Positions 12,246-19,761 of a stretch of 26,436 bases of DNA are shown here, piece after piece (position 1 is the first letter of the stretch; each line of letters opens with the position of its first letter). Position numbers and translations under genes: made by a program. The DNA is taken from IMG/VR virus record IMGVR_UViG_3300025769_000703, positions 1-26,436 of that record; one strand, given 5' to 3'. Below the pieces are notes generated by a model. That model saw nothing but the letters and a program-made list of their open reading frames with translations. It had not been told where the DNA came from and searched no databases. Source of the DNA: a virus.

Positions 12246-13571
12246 CTATAACCTCGCGTAATCTACAAATAAGATTCCGTCAACATTGTGAACAGCATCA
12301 GGTGTTATTTCCATTGCCTCCTGAGCCATCACGCCGACCATTGGAGTTTTATCAAAAATGTAGTTGTAACTATACCACTGGTGCTTGCCTATTTTCTTGT
12401 ATGGCTCGATGTTCTCCTTAAACCGTCTATCACTTAAAAACGGCAAGACTGATGCACCCGCTCCAATAATGTCACCAACAAATCCACGTCGGCCCTCAGC
12501 TTCTTTTGCGTCCATCTGGGCCTGTGTTTGAGCTGCATTCAAATCTTGTCCGCGCTGACCCATTAGCATATTTGCAATTGATTGCTGACCGCCTAAATTA
12601 AATTGCGCTTGATTCACGCCGCCTTGACTTTGCAAGCCAGCCAAATACTGCGATAGGTTTGCCGTATTACCAGCACCTGCGACAGCGCCTTGTTGCGCTA
12701 ACTGAGCTAGCCTATTTGCTGCATCAGTTTCTAAGCCAGCACGCTGTTGACCACCCGTCAAAGCTAACTGTGCCAATTCTGAGCCACCGCCACGTAGCAG
12801 ATCAGCTATGCTCATGGCTTCCTGAGTTGCAAGATTAGCGCCAGCACCCGCTAAGTTACGACCGGCGCTTGTTTCAGAGGCAAGCCTTGCAAGTTCTCGC
12901 TCGCGCTGCATGTCTTGACGATCCAGCAAGCTCATTTCCATTGCGCCGCCAATGTCAGCGGCTTGCTCAGCAGTAGAGCCTGAGAACAGCTTTCCTAATC
13001 CAGCGCGATTAGTGACAAGATCATCTATAGCAGACTTCCTGCCTCGCTCCATTGCGCCATAGCCACGAGTTTGCTCTAAGGGCGTTCTTTCACCATAAAG
13101 CATATCTTCAAATCGTTGTGCTGCTCGCTCTGTTCTCTGCATATGCGGGGATAACATTTCACGAGCACTTGCAAAGCCAGGAACTAGCGATTGCCTAGCC
13201 TGGTCAATGCCTGTTTGCACGTTCCCTGTAGCTTGAGCTAATGCAGGATTTAAGGCTTGTAGCGCCCTATCTCGCCCACCAGATACATCACCACGGGCGG
13301 CGGTTGTTCCGGTTGCTAGCTGCTGGTTTGCACTCATGAGGGCGTCACGTATGCTTTGCTCTGCGCCTTTATAGCCCTGAGCTATTCCAGCAGAACCCTG
13401 GCTTATTGCTGGATTAAGCATGGCAGCAAAATCTATGTTTTCTGGCGTGTTTAGATCATCAAGTGATCCAAGCCCCATAAAATCACCCACTGATTCCAGG
13501 GCTTTGCCGCCAGTCAAGGCATTTAGTGAGGCTGGGCCTACACCCATAGCCAATGAAGCTATATCAAACAT
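12246..13571 (-). CDS. virion protein ending in an S74 intramolecular chaperone (P22 gp7-like position)
   Basis: This 441-aa protein begins with a Gly/Ala-rich hydrophobic stretch and continues as a long Gln/Ala-rich helical region (for example QQRAGLETDAANRLAQLAQQ). The last 62 residues are a short S74 / endosialidase-type chaperone: SDRRFKENI at ~380-388 with the usual Ser nucleophile, then GVMAQEAMEITPDAV and VDGILFVDYARL. In fibres such domains trimerise the protein and then cut themselves off; here the host protein is by position an ejection or internal protein, a combination reported in other podoviruses. Autocleavage before Ser380 is an inference. The start is one base from the stop of the 59-aa gene. 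Confidence 0.75.
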   Translation of the reverse strand: MFDIASLAMGVGPASLNALTGGKALESVGDFMGLGSLDDLNTPENIDFAAMLNPAISQGSAGIAQGYKGAEQSIRDALMSANQQLATGTTAARGDVSGGRDRALQALNPALAQATGNVQTGIDQARQSLVPGFASAREMLSPHMQRTERAAQRFEDMLYGERTPLEQTRGYGAMERGRKSAIDDLVTNRAGLGKLFSGSTAEQAADIGGAMEMSLLDRQDMQRERELARLASETSAGRNLAGAGANLATQEAMSIADLLRGGGSELAQLALTGGQQRAGLETDAANRLAQLAQQGAVAGAGNTANLSQYLAGLQSQGGVNQAQFNLGGQQSIANMLMGQRGQDLNAAQTQAQMDAKEAEGRRGFVGDIIGAGASVLPFLSDRRFKENIEPYKKIGKHQWYSYNYIFDKTPMVGVMAQEAMEITPDAVHNVDGILFVDYARL

Positions 13572-13572
13572 T

Positions 13573-13752
13573 TTATGGCCCCTCTAACACAGTGACTCGT
13601 GCGTCCAAGTCTTCTATGCACTCGATAAGTGAATCAATGGATTTAGTTAATTGGTAGTATGTGTCTTCAAAATACTTTGTCGGTCTGCCACGCTCGTCAA
13701 CTATGCTTATGTTTACGTCCAGCTCTGGCGCTGGTATCGGGTTACAAGCCAT
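13573..13752 (-). CDS. 59-aa mini-protein in the tail-needle position
   Basis: The frame runs from ATG at 13752 to TAA at 13573-13575. The product starts MACNPIPAPELDVNISIVDE, then RGRPTKYFEDTYYQ, and ends in a short heptad-like helix (SIDSLIECIEDLDARVTVLE). It fills the gap exactly between the gp10-like gene and the S74-bearing gene, with a 1-nt gap to each neighbour. Short proteins with a Pro-rich start and a terminal coiled coil are common next to gp10-like genes in podoviruses; a role as trimeric tail plug or virion accessory is plausible. P22 has its much longer tail needle at this place. Confidence 0.75.
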   Translation of the reverse strand: MACNPIPAPELDVNISIVDERGRPTKYFEDTYYQLTKSIDSLIECIEDLDARVTVLEGP

Positions 13753-15177
13753 CTAAACCCCCTTTTCAACGTAAAGTGTTGGGTAGTAAACAACAAACGA
13801 AATAGGCTCTGTAACGATTATCTTAAAAGTCATTTCAAAACCTCGTTTAACCATACCGAAGCTACGAGAAACGACTCTTATATTCCTATCCCCTGGCTCG
13901 CCAATACTTATATCTTTTTTTGACTTATAGGTAACGCCGCCGTCTTTACTATATTTTAGCTGTATTTTTGGCGTGTAAGTAGGCGCAAAGTCGCTTCCAA
14001 CTTCCATGTTCAGCTCAAACATAGATATGAACAAAGCAGCGGAATCGTCAGAAATAGCAGGAGTGACAATAGTAACTGGTATGGCTTCACCCGCTTCAGT
14101 GAAAGTCGCATCGTCAAACTCCCATAGAGTGCCTAAGCGCCAGTCACCAACAATGACTTTATTGAAATTAAGAACTGATTCTTTGCCGCGCCATCTTGAA
14201 ATGCCTTTGGATTCTCGCTTATGCCAAAGCCCTGTTGAAACATCGTACACCCATGTAACCTCTGCAACGGGGAACGTTAGCACATAGAACTTATGTACAG
14301 GGTGATCGATAAAAAATCCTTGCGCCAATTCAGGGTTGGCGTATCCCGTGTATTCTCCAAACCCCTCACCGCTTATTGCATACTCAAGATTGATATCGCT
14401 AATTTTTCTGGCTTCTGAACCGTCTATTTGCCAGACCGTAAGATCATTAGCAAGCCAAAATAAATTATCTTTCCATTGTGCTAGTGAGTCTTGTGCGGCG
14501 ATACCGCGATCAATCGCAGCACCTTGAACCGGCCTAACAGGAACTGTGGTGTCTGTTGGGTCACGCTGCCAATATTCGATAGTTTTTGAGCCAAAAAGCC
14601 ACAAATTCGTCTTAGTTGCGGCGATTGCTTTTAGTGGGTCTGGCGAAGCCTCTGCACTTGCTAGCCTAGTTGCTGAATAGTTAAGTCCGTCAGCGGTATC
14701 GCTTCCGATAAACACATTTGAATCTGGGCGATTTAGCCAAAATATCTGGTTTAACGAAGCAACATAAACATCAGCCGAAAAGTCTGGATCAGTTATTGCT
14801 TGAAACCCGCCCGCGTCATCGTAAATATAGCCGTTGCCTTCGCTTATGATGATTAGCTGATTGTCGTCTGTGCCATTCGCGTTAATACTGACTTTTGCTG
14901 TAGTCCCGCCAATATTCCCCAACAAAGTAGCCGCGCCTAATTCGTCAACACGGTAAAGCTCGTCTCGTGATGCAACATAGATAAACTCTTTTAGCGAGTA
15001 AAGCCCACGTATTGGGCCACTGCCAACGCTAGCAAATGTTTTAAGTCCTGGTGCTCGCCTTACTCGCGTAAAATTACCGTCTTTGTTTGCTTCAATATAG
15101 CAGTTGATCGCTTCCGAACGAGAGCGTCTTGAGTTGTAGTTCTGGTCAGCCCCGCCAAGCGCGATTTGTTGGTACAT
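13753..15177 (-). CDS. P22 gp10-like packaged-DNA stabilisation / tail accessory protein
   Basis: This 474-aa protein has the hallmarks of the P22 gp10 family (same length class, 472 aa in P22). It starts YQQIALGGADQNYNSRRSRS, followed by EAINCYIE, APGLKTFASVG and GPIRGLYSL, and continues through a beta-propeller-like sequence (LYRVDEL, NGYIYDDAGGF, LWLFGSKTIEYWQR, TGLWHKRES). Gp10 forms the lower ring of the portal vertex beneath gp4 and holds DNA inside after packaging. It sits directly after the gp4-like gene (TAATG overlap) as in P22. The assignment rests on recognised N-terminal motifs and gene order. Confidence 0.88.
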   Translation of the reverse strand: MYQQIALGGADQNYNSRRSRSEAINCYIEANKDGNFTRVRRAPGLKTFASVGSGPIRGLYSLKEFIYVASRDELYRVDELGAATLLGNIGGTTAKVSINANGTDDNQLIIISEGNGYIYDDAGGFQAITDPDFSADVYVASLNQIFWLNRPDSNVFIGSDTADGLNYSATRLASAEASPDPLKAIAATKTNLWLFGSKTIEYWQRDPTDTTVPVRPVQGAAIDRGIAAQDSLAQWKDNLFWLANDLTVWQIDGSEARKISDINLEYAISGEGFGEYTGYANPELAQGFFIDHPVHKFYVLTFPVAEVTWVYDVSTGLWHKRESKGISRWRGKESVLNFNKVIVGDWRLGTLWEFDDATFTEAGEAIPVTIVTPAISDDSAALFISMFELNMEVGSDFAPTYTPKIQLKYSKDGGVTYKSKKDISIGEPGDRNIRVVSRSFGMVKRGFEMTFKIIVTEPISFVVYYPTLYVEKGV

Positions 15178-16190
15178 TAGCGGCCACCATTCAAGCTAAT
15201 CTCTAAATCTGTGTTTTCATTATCAAATGCTAAAGCGTCAGATAGTGATCTTATAGCTATTTCTTTGATTTCCATTGATAGCTGTTGAGGCACCCTGTAT
15301 TTTATCTTTAGCCGATCAGCAAGGTTATAGGTTACTGCCTCAAGCCACGACTTGGGCATGTCTGCGCAGTCGTCATTATTCACAAAGTCGTCGATCTTGC
15401 GCTCATAAGTAAAGTTTAGCGGGTATGTTGAATCTGCCGGTGTTGGCCACGTCCATAATGTGCCTTGTGGCAAGCTGCGCTGATAATAAGTTTGAGATAC
15501 CTGACCCAAACTGTCCTTAGTTGGCAAATCAAAAAACCGCTTGTGCGACAAGCTAAACAACGGCGTTGTATTTGGCCCTGTTGAACTCCAAAAACCATCT
15601 AGACGCCTAACACTATCATTGAATATGCGGTCAACTGAGTCTATCTGGTCACGGTAGAACACAAGCTGTGTTCCGCTGTCCATGTCTTCTGGCAAGCCAT
15701 CGTCTATAGTTACATCGTTACCAGATACGCTGGACACTTGAGTCCAGAATATATTGCAGTCTTCTTTTAAAAATCCGATCCACCAGCCCGCGTCAAGAAA
15801 CGCAGTTACCTCTTGACCTAGCGCAAGCTCAGTCGTTGACAGAGTGACTGTAGTTGCTGCTGTCAAGGCATCAGCAGTAAGCTCTGTTTTTGTATAAAAA
15901 TCAGTGGCTCTTACTTGCTCTATTGTGTAGTTATTCTTGCCAGCTTCTAAAAAAACAATACCCTCTGAATACGTCCAAAGGTGAAGCCCTTGATTGAGAA
16001 AGCTAGTAAGTAATATATTGAGACTACGGCGGCCATTCTCGAACTGGTCAGCACTTAGTGACTCACCTTCGATTCCAATTTGACATATAGCGAAAGACTC
16101 TCTAATTATGTCGCTTGTCGTCATTCTAAATGCTGTAGAGCCGCTGGAATCTCTGCCAAACGGATCAGTAGTTGATACTGGTGCGCTCAT
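15177..16190 (-). CDS. P22 gp4-like head-to-tail adaptor
   Basis: This 337-aa protein resembles the P22 gp4 tail accessory / adaptor family: TTSDIIRESFAICQIGIEGE near the N-terminus, then SLNILLTSFLNQGLHLWTY at ~51-69, and a C-terminal part with PKSWLEAVTYNLADRLKIKY and a helical end. Adaptors of this kind form a dodecameric ring beneath the portal. P22 gp4 is shorter (166 aa) and also has muramidase activity. Here an extra beta-rich middle (residues ~90-190) makes the protein about twice as long, as in many environmental podoviruses. No clear catalytic Glu/Asp site for muramidase can be assigned. ATGA overlap with the 95-aa gene upstream. Confidence 0.85.
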   Translation of the reverse strand: MSAPVSTTDPFGRDSSGSTAFRMTTSDIIRESFAICQIGIEGESLSADQFENGRRSLNILLTSFLNQGLHLWTYSEGIVFLEAGKNNYTIEQVRATDFYTKTELTADALTAATTVTLSTTELALGQEVTAFLDAGWWIGFLKEDCNIFWTQVSSVSGNDVTIDDGLPEDMDSGTQLVFYRDQIDSVDRIFNDSVRRLDGFWSSTGPNTTPLFSLSHKRFFDLPTKDSLGQVSQTYYQRSLPQGTLWTWPTPADSTYPLNFTYERKIDDFVNNDDCADMPKSWLEAVTYNLADRLKIKYRVPQQLSMEIKEIAIRSLSDALAFDNENTDLEISLNGGR

Positions 16191-16474
16191 AGTTGCGTGA
16201 TATCCTCTGGCGGCGTGTAAACATTAACACTTTCCTCGCTTTCATCTTTCGCGCCTTTAAACACACGATTAGGCCTAATTTCTGGCGGGAAGTCTTGAGG
16301 CTGTCGTGGCTCGTAATTGTCTTTTTGTACTATTAAGCCATTCCATAGCTCAACAGAATCAGACATTTTAATCTTGAAGCCTGTCAAATCATCAATTGTG
16401 TTACAGGTGCCGTTCTCATAATAAGAATTATTATGCGGCTTGCCTTTTCCGCTTGCCGTCTTGTATCTCATCAC
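16187..16474 (-). CDS. small conserved phage head-tail region protein
   Basis: This 95-aa protein contains FKIKMSDSVELWNGLIVQKD at ~34-53 followed by EPRQPQDFPPE. That pattern, GFKIKxSDxxxxWNGLxVxKDxxEPRxPQDF, is recurrent in small proteins found just upstream of gp4-like adaptors in podoviruses. Its role is unknown; position suggests a head-completion or tail-interface component. The N-terminal 30 residues are basic and polar (MMRYKTASGKGKPHNNSYY). Start and stop overlap both neighbours by 4 nt, so expression is tied to the adaptor. No metal or enzyme motif is evident beyond a single Cys. Confidence 0.7.
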   Translation of the reverse strand: MMRYKTASGKGKPHNNSYYENGTCNTIDDLTGFKIKMSDSVELWNGLIVQKDNYEPRQPQDFPPEIRPNRVFKGAKDESEESVNVYTPPEDITQL

Positions 16475-16791
16475 GCACTGCCAGCGTTAAGAACTTGAAC
16501 TGTAGCCCCGCCGCCAGCCATTGTTGCCCCTGTTACCTGGAGTGCCTCAATGGGCGTATCAGAAACAACAACGCTTGCATCAGCAGTTAACGAAGTCAAC
16601 CCAGTAATATCAAACCAAGTTGCTGTTTCGCCTCGATTGAGCTTTGAAACTGTCCCCTTAACAGTAACAGTGCCAGTTCCAGCATAGACAACAATTACAG
16701 ATGTTTCACCAGAACCCCAGCGGCCATTGATTGGCACAACGACGACATCATCAGAAGACAAGTCGACGCTTTTACTTACGTATGCTGACAT
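16471..16791 (-). CDS. small beta-rich structural protein
   Basis: This 106-aa protein is almost wholly Val/Thr/Ser/Gly-rich beta sequence (DDVVVVPINGRWGSGETSVI, YAGTGTVTVKGTV, ASVVVSDTPIEALQVTGATM), with no hydrophobic helix and few charges in the second half. Such compositions fit small virion surface proteins. It has a strong ribosome-binding site (AAGGGGTG, 4-7 bases from the ATG) just after a hairpin that separates it from the lectin-fold gene. Probable role: capsid decoration or neck accessory protein. The family is not named with certainty. Confidence 0.65.
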   Translation of the reverse strand: MSAYVSKSVDLSSDDVVVVPINGRWGSGETSVIVVYAGTGTVTVKGTVSKLNRGETATWFDITGLTSLTADASVVVSDTPIEALQVTGATMAGGGATVQVLNAGSA

Positions 16792-16814
16792 AAATCACCC
16801 CTTTAAGGTGGTAA

Positions 16815-16837
16815 ATGCAGCCCTTATCGGGCTGCAT
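16815..16837 (-). terminator. 9-bp hairpin between two structural genes (attenuator)
   Basis: ATGCAGCCC, loop GATAA, GGGCTGCAT (- strand sense) form a perfect nine-base-pair stem, 11 nt after the stop of the 229-aa gene and before the ribosome-binding site of the 106-aa gene. Only TTT follows, so read-through is likely. It may act as a partial terminator or mRNA-stability element that lowers expression of tail genes relative to capsid genes. Confidence 0.6.
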
Positions 16838-16848
16838 ACCTTGTCAAA

Positions 16849-17538
16849 TTACCGTTCTTTTGCAGCTAGGATATAGTCAACGCTCATAGTTTTTGCAGCA
16901 GCTTCGCCATTTTGAACGCCAAAGCTAACAGTAAGAACCTCATCGTCTGGCAAGTTCGTGGTAACGCTTGAACCTTGCTTGACGCCATCAACAAAATAAT
17001 CGATTTTATCTTTACCGTTGTAATAAAAAGACAACTTAACGAATGTTGCGTCAGCATTTGTTGCTATTGCCGCTGCTGTAGTCGCTGTGTCGTTTTTCTC
17101 AACAACAAAATCAATGTTAGCGTCGCCGTCATCCTTTCTAAAGAATACGCCGTCTGTGACATCTAAGGGCGTGGTATCTGTGATCTGTAGGCCGCAAACC
17201 CAGTCAGACTGCGTGGCATCAGAAACAGCAATACGAGCATCAAACCAAAGCTTTTTCCCAGCTTCAAAAGTAAATGACTCGCCGACTTTATTAAAAAAGT
17301 CACTGTCGTTGTCAGCGTCATCATTAGTAATGAGCAACACCCCGCCATCGGCATCGGTCAGAGCTTCAGTAGCATTGCCTGCGCCTGCTTCAACCGTGGT
17401 TATAGTCCAATCTGCTGCTGTAAAATAATCAAAATCATCAAAGTAGATGTGTGCTTTGGTAACGTCAGGAAGTAAGAATTCGCCCAATGGCGCACCCTTG
17501 CTTGCCGTAGTTAACCCATTTGGAAATCTAGTTGTCAT
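16849..17538 (-). CDS. concanavalin/lectin-fold-like structural protein
   Basis: This 229-aa protein has the features of a jelly-roll domain of the concanavalin/LamG type: AHIYFDDFDYFTAADWTITT at ~29-48, FEAGKKLWFDARIAVSD at ~91-107, GVFFRKDDGDANIDFVVEKN at ~130-149, KLSFYYNGKDKIDYFVDGV at ~167-185, and a C-terminal MSVDYILAAKER. The same string of features occurs often in marine phage contigs beside the capsid gene, so it is probably an abundant head decoration or surface protein that could bind glycans. It sits between the MCP terminator and a strong hairpin, giving it its own expression segment. The glycan-binding claim is inference. Confidence 0.7.
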   Translation of the reverse strand: MTTRFPNGLTTASKGAPLGEFLLPDVTKAHIYFDDFDYFTAADWTITTVEAGAGNATEALTDADGGVLLITNDDADNDSDFFNKVGESFTFEAGKKLWFDARIAVSDATQSDWVCGLQITDTTPLDVTDGVFFRKDDGDANIDFVVEKNDTATTAAAIATNADATFVKLSFYYNGKDKIDYFVDGVKQGSSVTTNLPDDEVLTVSFGVQNGEAAAKTMSVDYILAAKER

Positions 17539-17589
17539 AGTAACCCACCAGTTTTATAAACCACCGTAAGGCAGTAGGTAATGAACAAA

Positions 17590-17603
17590 GGGGCTTTCGC
17601 CCC
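17590..17603 (-). terminator. tetraloop terminator after the major capsid gene
   Basis: On the - strand GGGGC-GAAA-GCCCC followed by TTTGTTC forms a compact stem with a stable GNRA loop, 14 nt after the capsid stop. The stem is only five pairs and the T-tract is interrupted by a G, so termination is probably partial. Such sites after major capsid genes help keep the capsid mRNA abundant. Confidence 0.6.
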
Positions 17604-17617
17604 AGTTTAATTAGTGC

Positions 17618-18544
17618 TTAAACTTGACCTGATCCGTAATACTGACGCCCGTCAGTAACACCAACCGAGAATCGAGTTGCACCTTTATAGCGGAAGTTAG
17701 AAGTACCAAAGTCATTATCTTGAGCGAACTCATGATCATATCGACGAAAGAACTTGCCGCCATCCGGGACATCAGTGCGTAGGAACCAGTTGTCTGCATC
17801 CGTAAAACGATGATTGACATGGTAGCCACCTGGAACGGAGCCAGTTTTAGACAGTGCGTTGATAGCATTACTAGCTGTGTCATTCTGCAATGTGCTGCCC
17901 AAGATTCGTTCAGCAACAAAACGCAATTGCCTTGGAATGTGGAGAGTTTGCACTTTAGCAGAAATGATTAAGCCCGCATCGTCGCGGAAGTCTTCAACGT
18001 TTATAATGGCATCTTCTAAGCTAGCTTCAGACAAATCTGATGGCGTAGCCAAAACGTTTGAGTACGTACCGCCTTTAATCAACTTGTGAGAGTCGTTAAA
18101 AATACTTAACCCGTCCCAAAGAAGAGAAGAGCTATAGCCATTATTAAATAAGTTAGCTGCAATCTGTTCTTCGGTGTGCACTAAAGAACGCTTGAGTGCT
18201 GCGCCACCCTTAGTAACGAGGTCCAAATACAAGTTATCTCGGATAGCTTCATCAGAAATAATCATGCCCAGCGCATAAACGATATGATTGTACCGCTTTT
18301 TTTGGCCTTCCTGCATTGCATCATATTCGATTTGCTGGCCTTCAGGCTTTTGATTTGCTAGACCTGTCGTTGCAAATGGAACGTCTTCTTCATAAGCTTT
18401 CTTTGATTTTAAAACCTCAAGTATTTTTACGTATTCAGGCTCATAGTCTTTATATTCTGTATTAGTGACAGCGTTAAGCCCCTCTTGGAGCATACGTGCA
18501 GTGTTGCCGCTACCAGTTAAACCACCGTTTACTGTAATAGTCAT
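17618..18544 (-). CDS. major capsid protein (HK97 fold, Mu gpT-like)
   Basis: This 308-aa protein resembles the Mu gpT-like / HK97-fold coat group. An N-terminal helical part has EYVKILEVLKSKKAYEED; RYNHIVYALGMIISDEAIRD at ~84-103 looks like the spine-helix region; LLWDGLSIFNDSHKLIKGGT at ~141-160 is the typical phrase before the A-domain. The C-terminal portion has NWFLRTDVPDGGKFFRRYDH, which caps many gpT-like proteins. P22 gp5 is 430 aa with an inserted I-domain; this protein is much shorter and of a different coat group, so the capsid is not P22-type although the tail machine is. AAGGGGTTATAAA before the ATG is a strong ribosome-binding site. It follows decoration and scaffold genes, as usual. 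Confidence 0.85.
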   Translation of the reverse strand: MTITVNGGLTGSGNTARMLQEGLNAVTNTEYKDYEPEYVKILEVLKSKKAYEEDVPFATTGLANQKPEGQQIEYDAMQEGQKKRYNHIVYALGMIISDEAIRDNLYLDLVTKGGAALKRSLVHTEEQIAANLFNNGYSSSLLWDGLSIFNDSHKLIKGGTYSNVLATPSDLSEASLEDAIINVEDFRDDAGLIISAKVQTLHIPRQLRFVAERILGSTLQNDTASNAINALSKTGSVPGGYHVNHRFTDADNWFLRTDVPDGGKFFRRYDHEFAQDNDFGTSNFRYKGATRFSVGVTDGRQYYGSGQV

Positions 18545-18555
18545 TTTATAACCCC

Positions 18556-19137
18556 TTATACACCAGTGGTGTTGCTGTATGGATCAAGGTTTGTAGAAAC
18601 AAGCCACTGCGTGTAATTACCAGATCCGACGGTGTTGCCATCAATGCCCTGAACTTCAACAAGCCGCAAAGAAAGCGTGTTTGTTGTTGCAGCGGTGTCT
18701 GAGTCAATTTCCATCGTGCTTTGGCCTGTTACCGTATCACCAGATTCAGCCGTAAAGTCAACGTTTAAGCCAACTGAAGTTACTGCTAGTGATGATGTGT
18801 CTTGATCTTCTTGCGCTGAATAAAGCACATCACGATCTTGTGGGATATAAGCCAGACGCTCAGTTGATGCGGGTCGATAACTTAAGTATGTATCGTTATC
18901 CGGTGAGAATCGTGTGACTGCTCCGGCGATTGAGTCGCCCGCGCTAGCAATGGTAACTACTGAGTAATACTTACCGTCTTTTAATACCGAGGTTCCGGTA
19001 AATTTAACTAATGAGCCGACAAACGCCGCTGTCGCATCACCAGAATCAAAAATAACTGCTCTTTCACTACCGCAATATGGCTCACCTCGTTTTGTGACAG
19101 GGCGAAAACCATATGCGCGATCTACTTGTGTAGTCAT
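18556..19137 (-). CDS. capsid decoration / cement-like protein
   Basis: This 193-aa protein starts AYGFRPVTKRGEPYCGSERA at ~9-28 and continues FDSGDATAAFVGSLVKFTGT, then VVTIASAGDSIAGAVTRFSP and a C-terminal AEK-free beta-rich tail. The GFRPV..G.PY...SGDATA.F.GD.VK pattern is common to small proteins encoded directly upstream of gpT-like coats in podoviruses and siphoviruses, thought to stabilise the shell. It has a good ribosome-binding site (AGAGGATAATTCT) after a 72-bp gap, and the coat start lies 11 nt after its stop, so it is likely made in large amount with the coat. The cement role is inferred from position. Confidence 0.75.
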   Translation of the reverse strand: MTTQVDRAYGFRPVTKRGEPYCGSERAVIFDSGDATAAFVGSLVKFTGTSVLKDGKYYSVVTIASAGDSIAGAVTRFSPDNDTYLSYRPASTERLAYIPQDRDVLYSAQEDQDTSSLAVTSVGLNVDFTAESGDTVTGQSTMEIDSDTAATTNTLSLRLVEVQGIDGNTVGSGNYTQWLVSTNLDPYSNTTGV

Positions 19138-19209
19138 AGAATTATCCTCTATTTCGCATTAATGTTTAAGTTTTCAACACCTGTCACAGTCTTGTGCAAG
19201 CAGGTTAGC

Positions 19210-19761
19210 CTAGATCAGTTTGTCTTTTAGCTCTTCCTGATATCCCCTATTCTTTTGGGATGAATCAGTGTAAGGGGCATAAAGAACATCGCCGTCTACA
19301 CCTCGGTCACTTTGATTTTGACCGCTTTTAAATTTCTCGGTAGTCTGTTCAACTTCGTATGCAAGGGCCGCTCGCTCTTCCTCTTCGAATGCTTCACGGT
19401 CTTTCATCATAAGTAAACCAAATGTACCTAGTGAATTATTATACTTGTTAACAGGAATACGCACAACTGACCCATCGCCGCTCTCCTTATCACGCAAAAA
19501 CCGCTTTAGAATGGGGTTACTGCTAGCGTCTGCGCTCGTCAATATGACTGGCTCCCAACCTCGATCAGCGTAGTCATACTCGTTAACGCCCTCATTATCC
19601 TCAGTTATCAGGCGAAACACTTTGCTGCCAAATTTTTTAGGGAACATCTCTTTTAGGAAGCTAAAGTCTGTTTTTGACTTGCGACCTGAGAACTTGCGCA
19701 GCTCTTTCGGCGTTAGTTTCTTTTTCTCTTCAGTCTTTCTGGGGCGTCCGCGCTGGCTCAT
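19210..19761 (-). CDS. basic head-region protein of unknown function
   Basis: This 183-aa protein begins SQRGRPRKTEEKKKLTPKEL. The RGRPRK core matches the AT-hook minor-groove motif, so DNA contact is possible. The centre (FRLITEDNEGVNEYDYADRGWEPVILTSAD, ~48-77) and GDGSVVRIPVNKY followed by FGLLMMKDREAFEEEERAAL look like a small mixed alpha/beta domain. The C-terminus is polar and disordered. It overlaps the scaffold stop by 4 nt (ATGA) and precedes the decoration gene. I do not recognise a family with a known function; a head-assembly or DNA-associated virion role fits the context. Confidence 0.6.
   Translation of the reverse strand: MSQRGRPRKTEEKKKLTPKELRKFSGRKSKTDFSFLKEMFPKKFGSKVFRLITEDNEGVNEYDYADRGWEPVILTSADASSNPILKRFLRDKESGDGSVVRIPVNKYNNSLGTFGLLMMKDREAFEEEERAALAYEVEQTTEKFKSGQNQSDRGVDGDVLYAPYTDSSQKNRGYQEELKDKLI

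Noticed and set aside
17087-17428. Antisense open frame opposite the lectin-fold gene
   Set aside because: It is Ser/Ala-rich low-complexity shadow translation of the opposite strand, with no start signal; the sense protein has clear domain structure.
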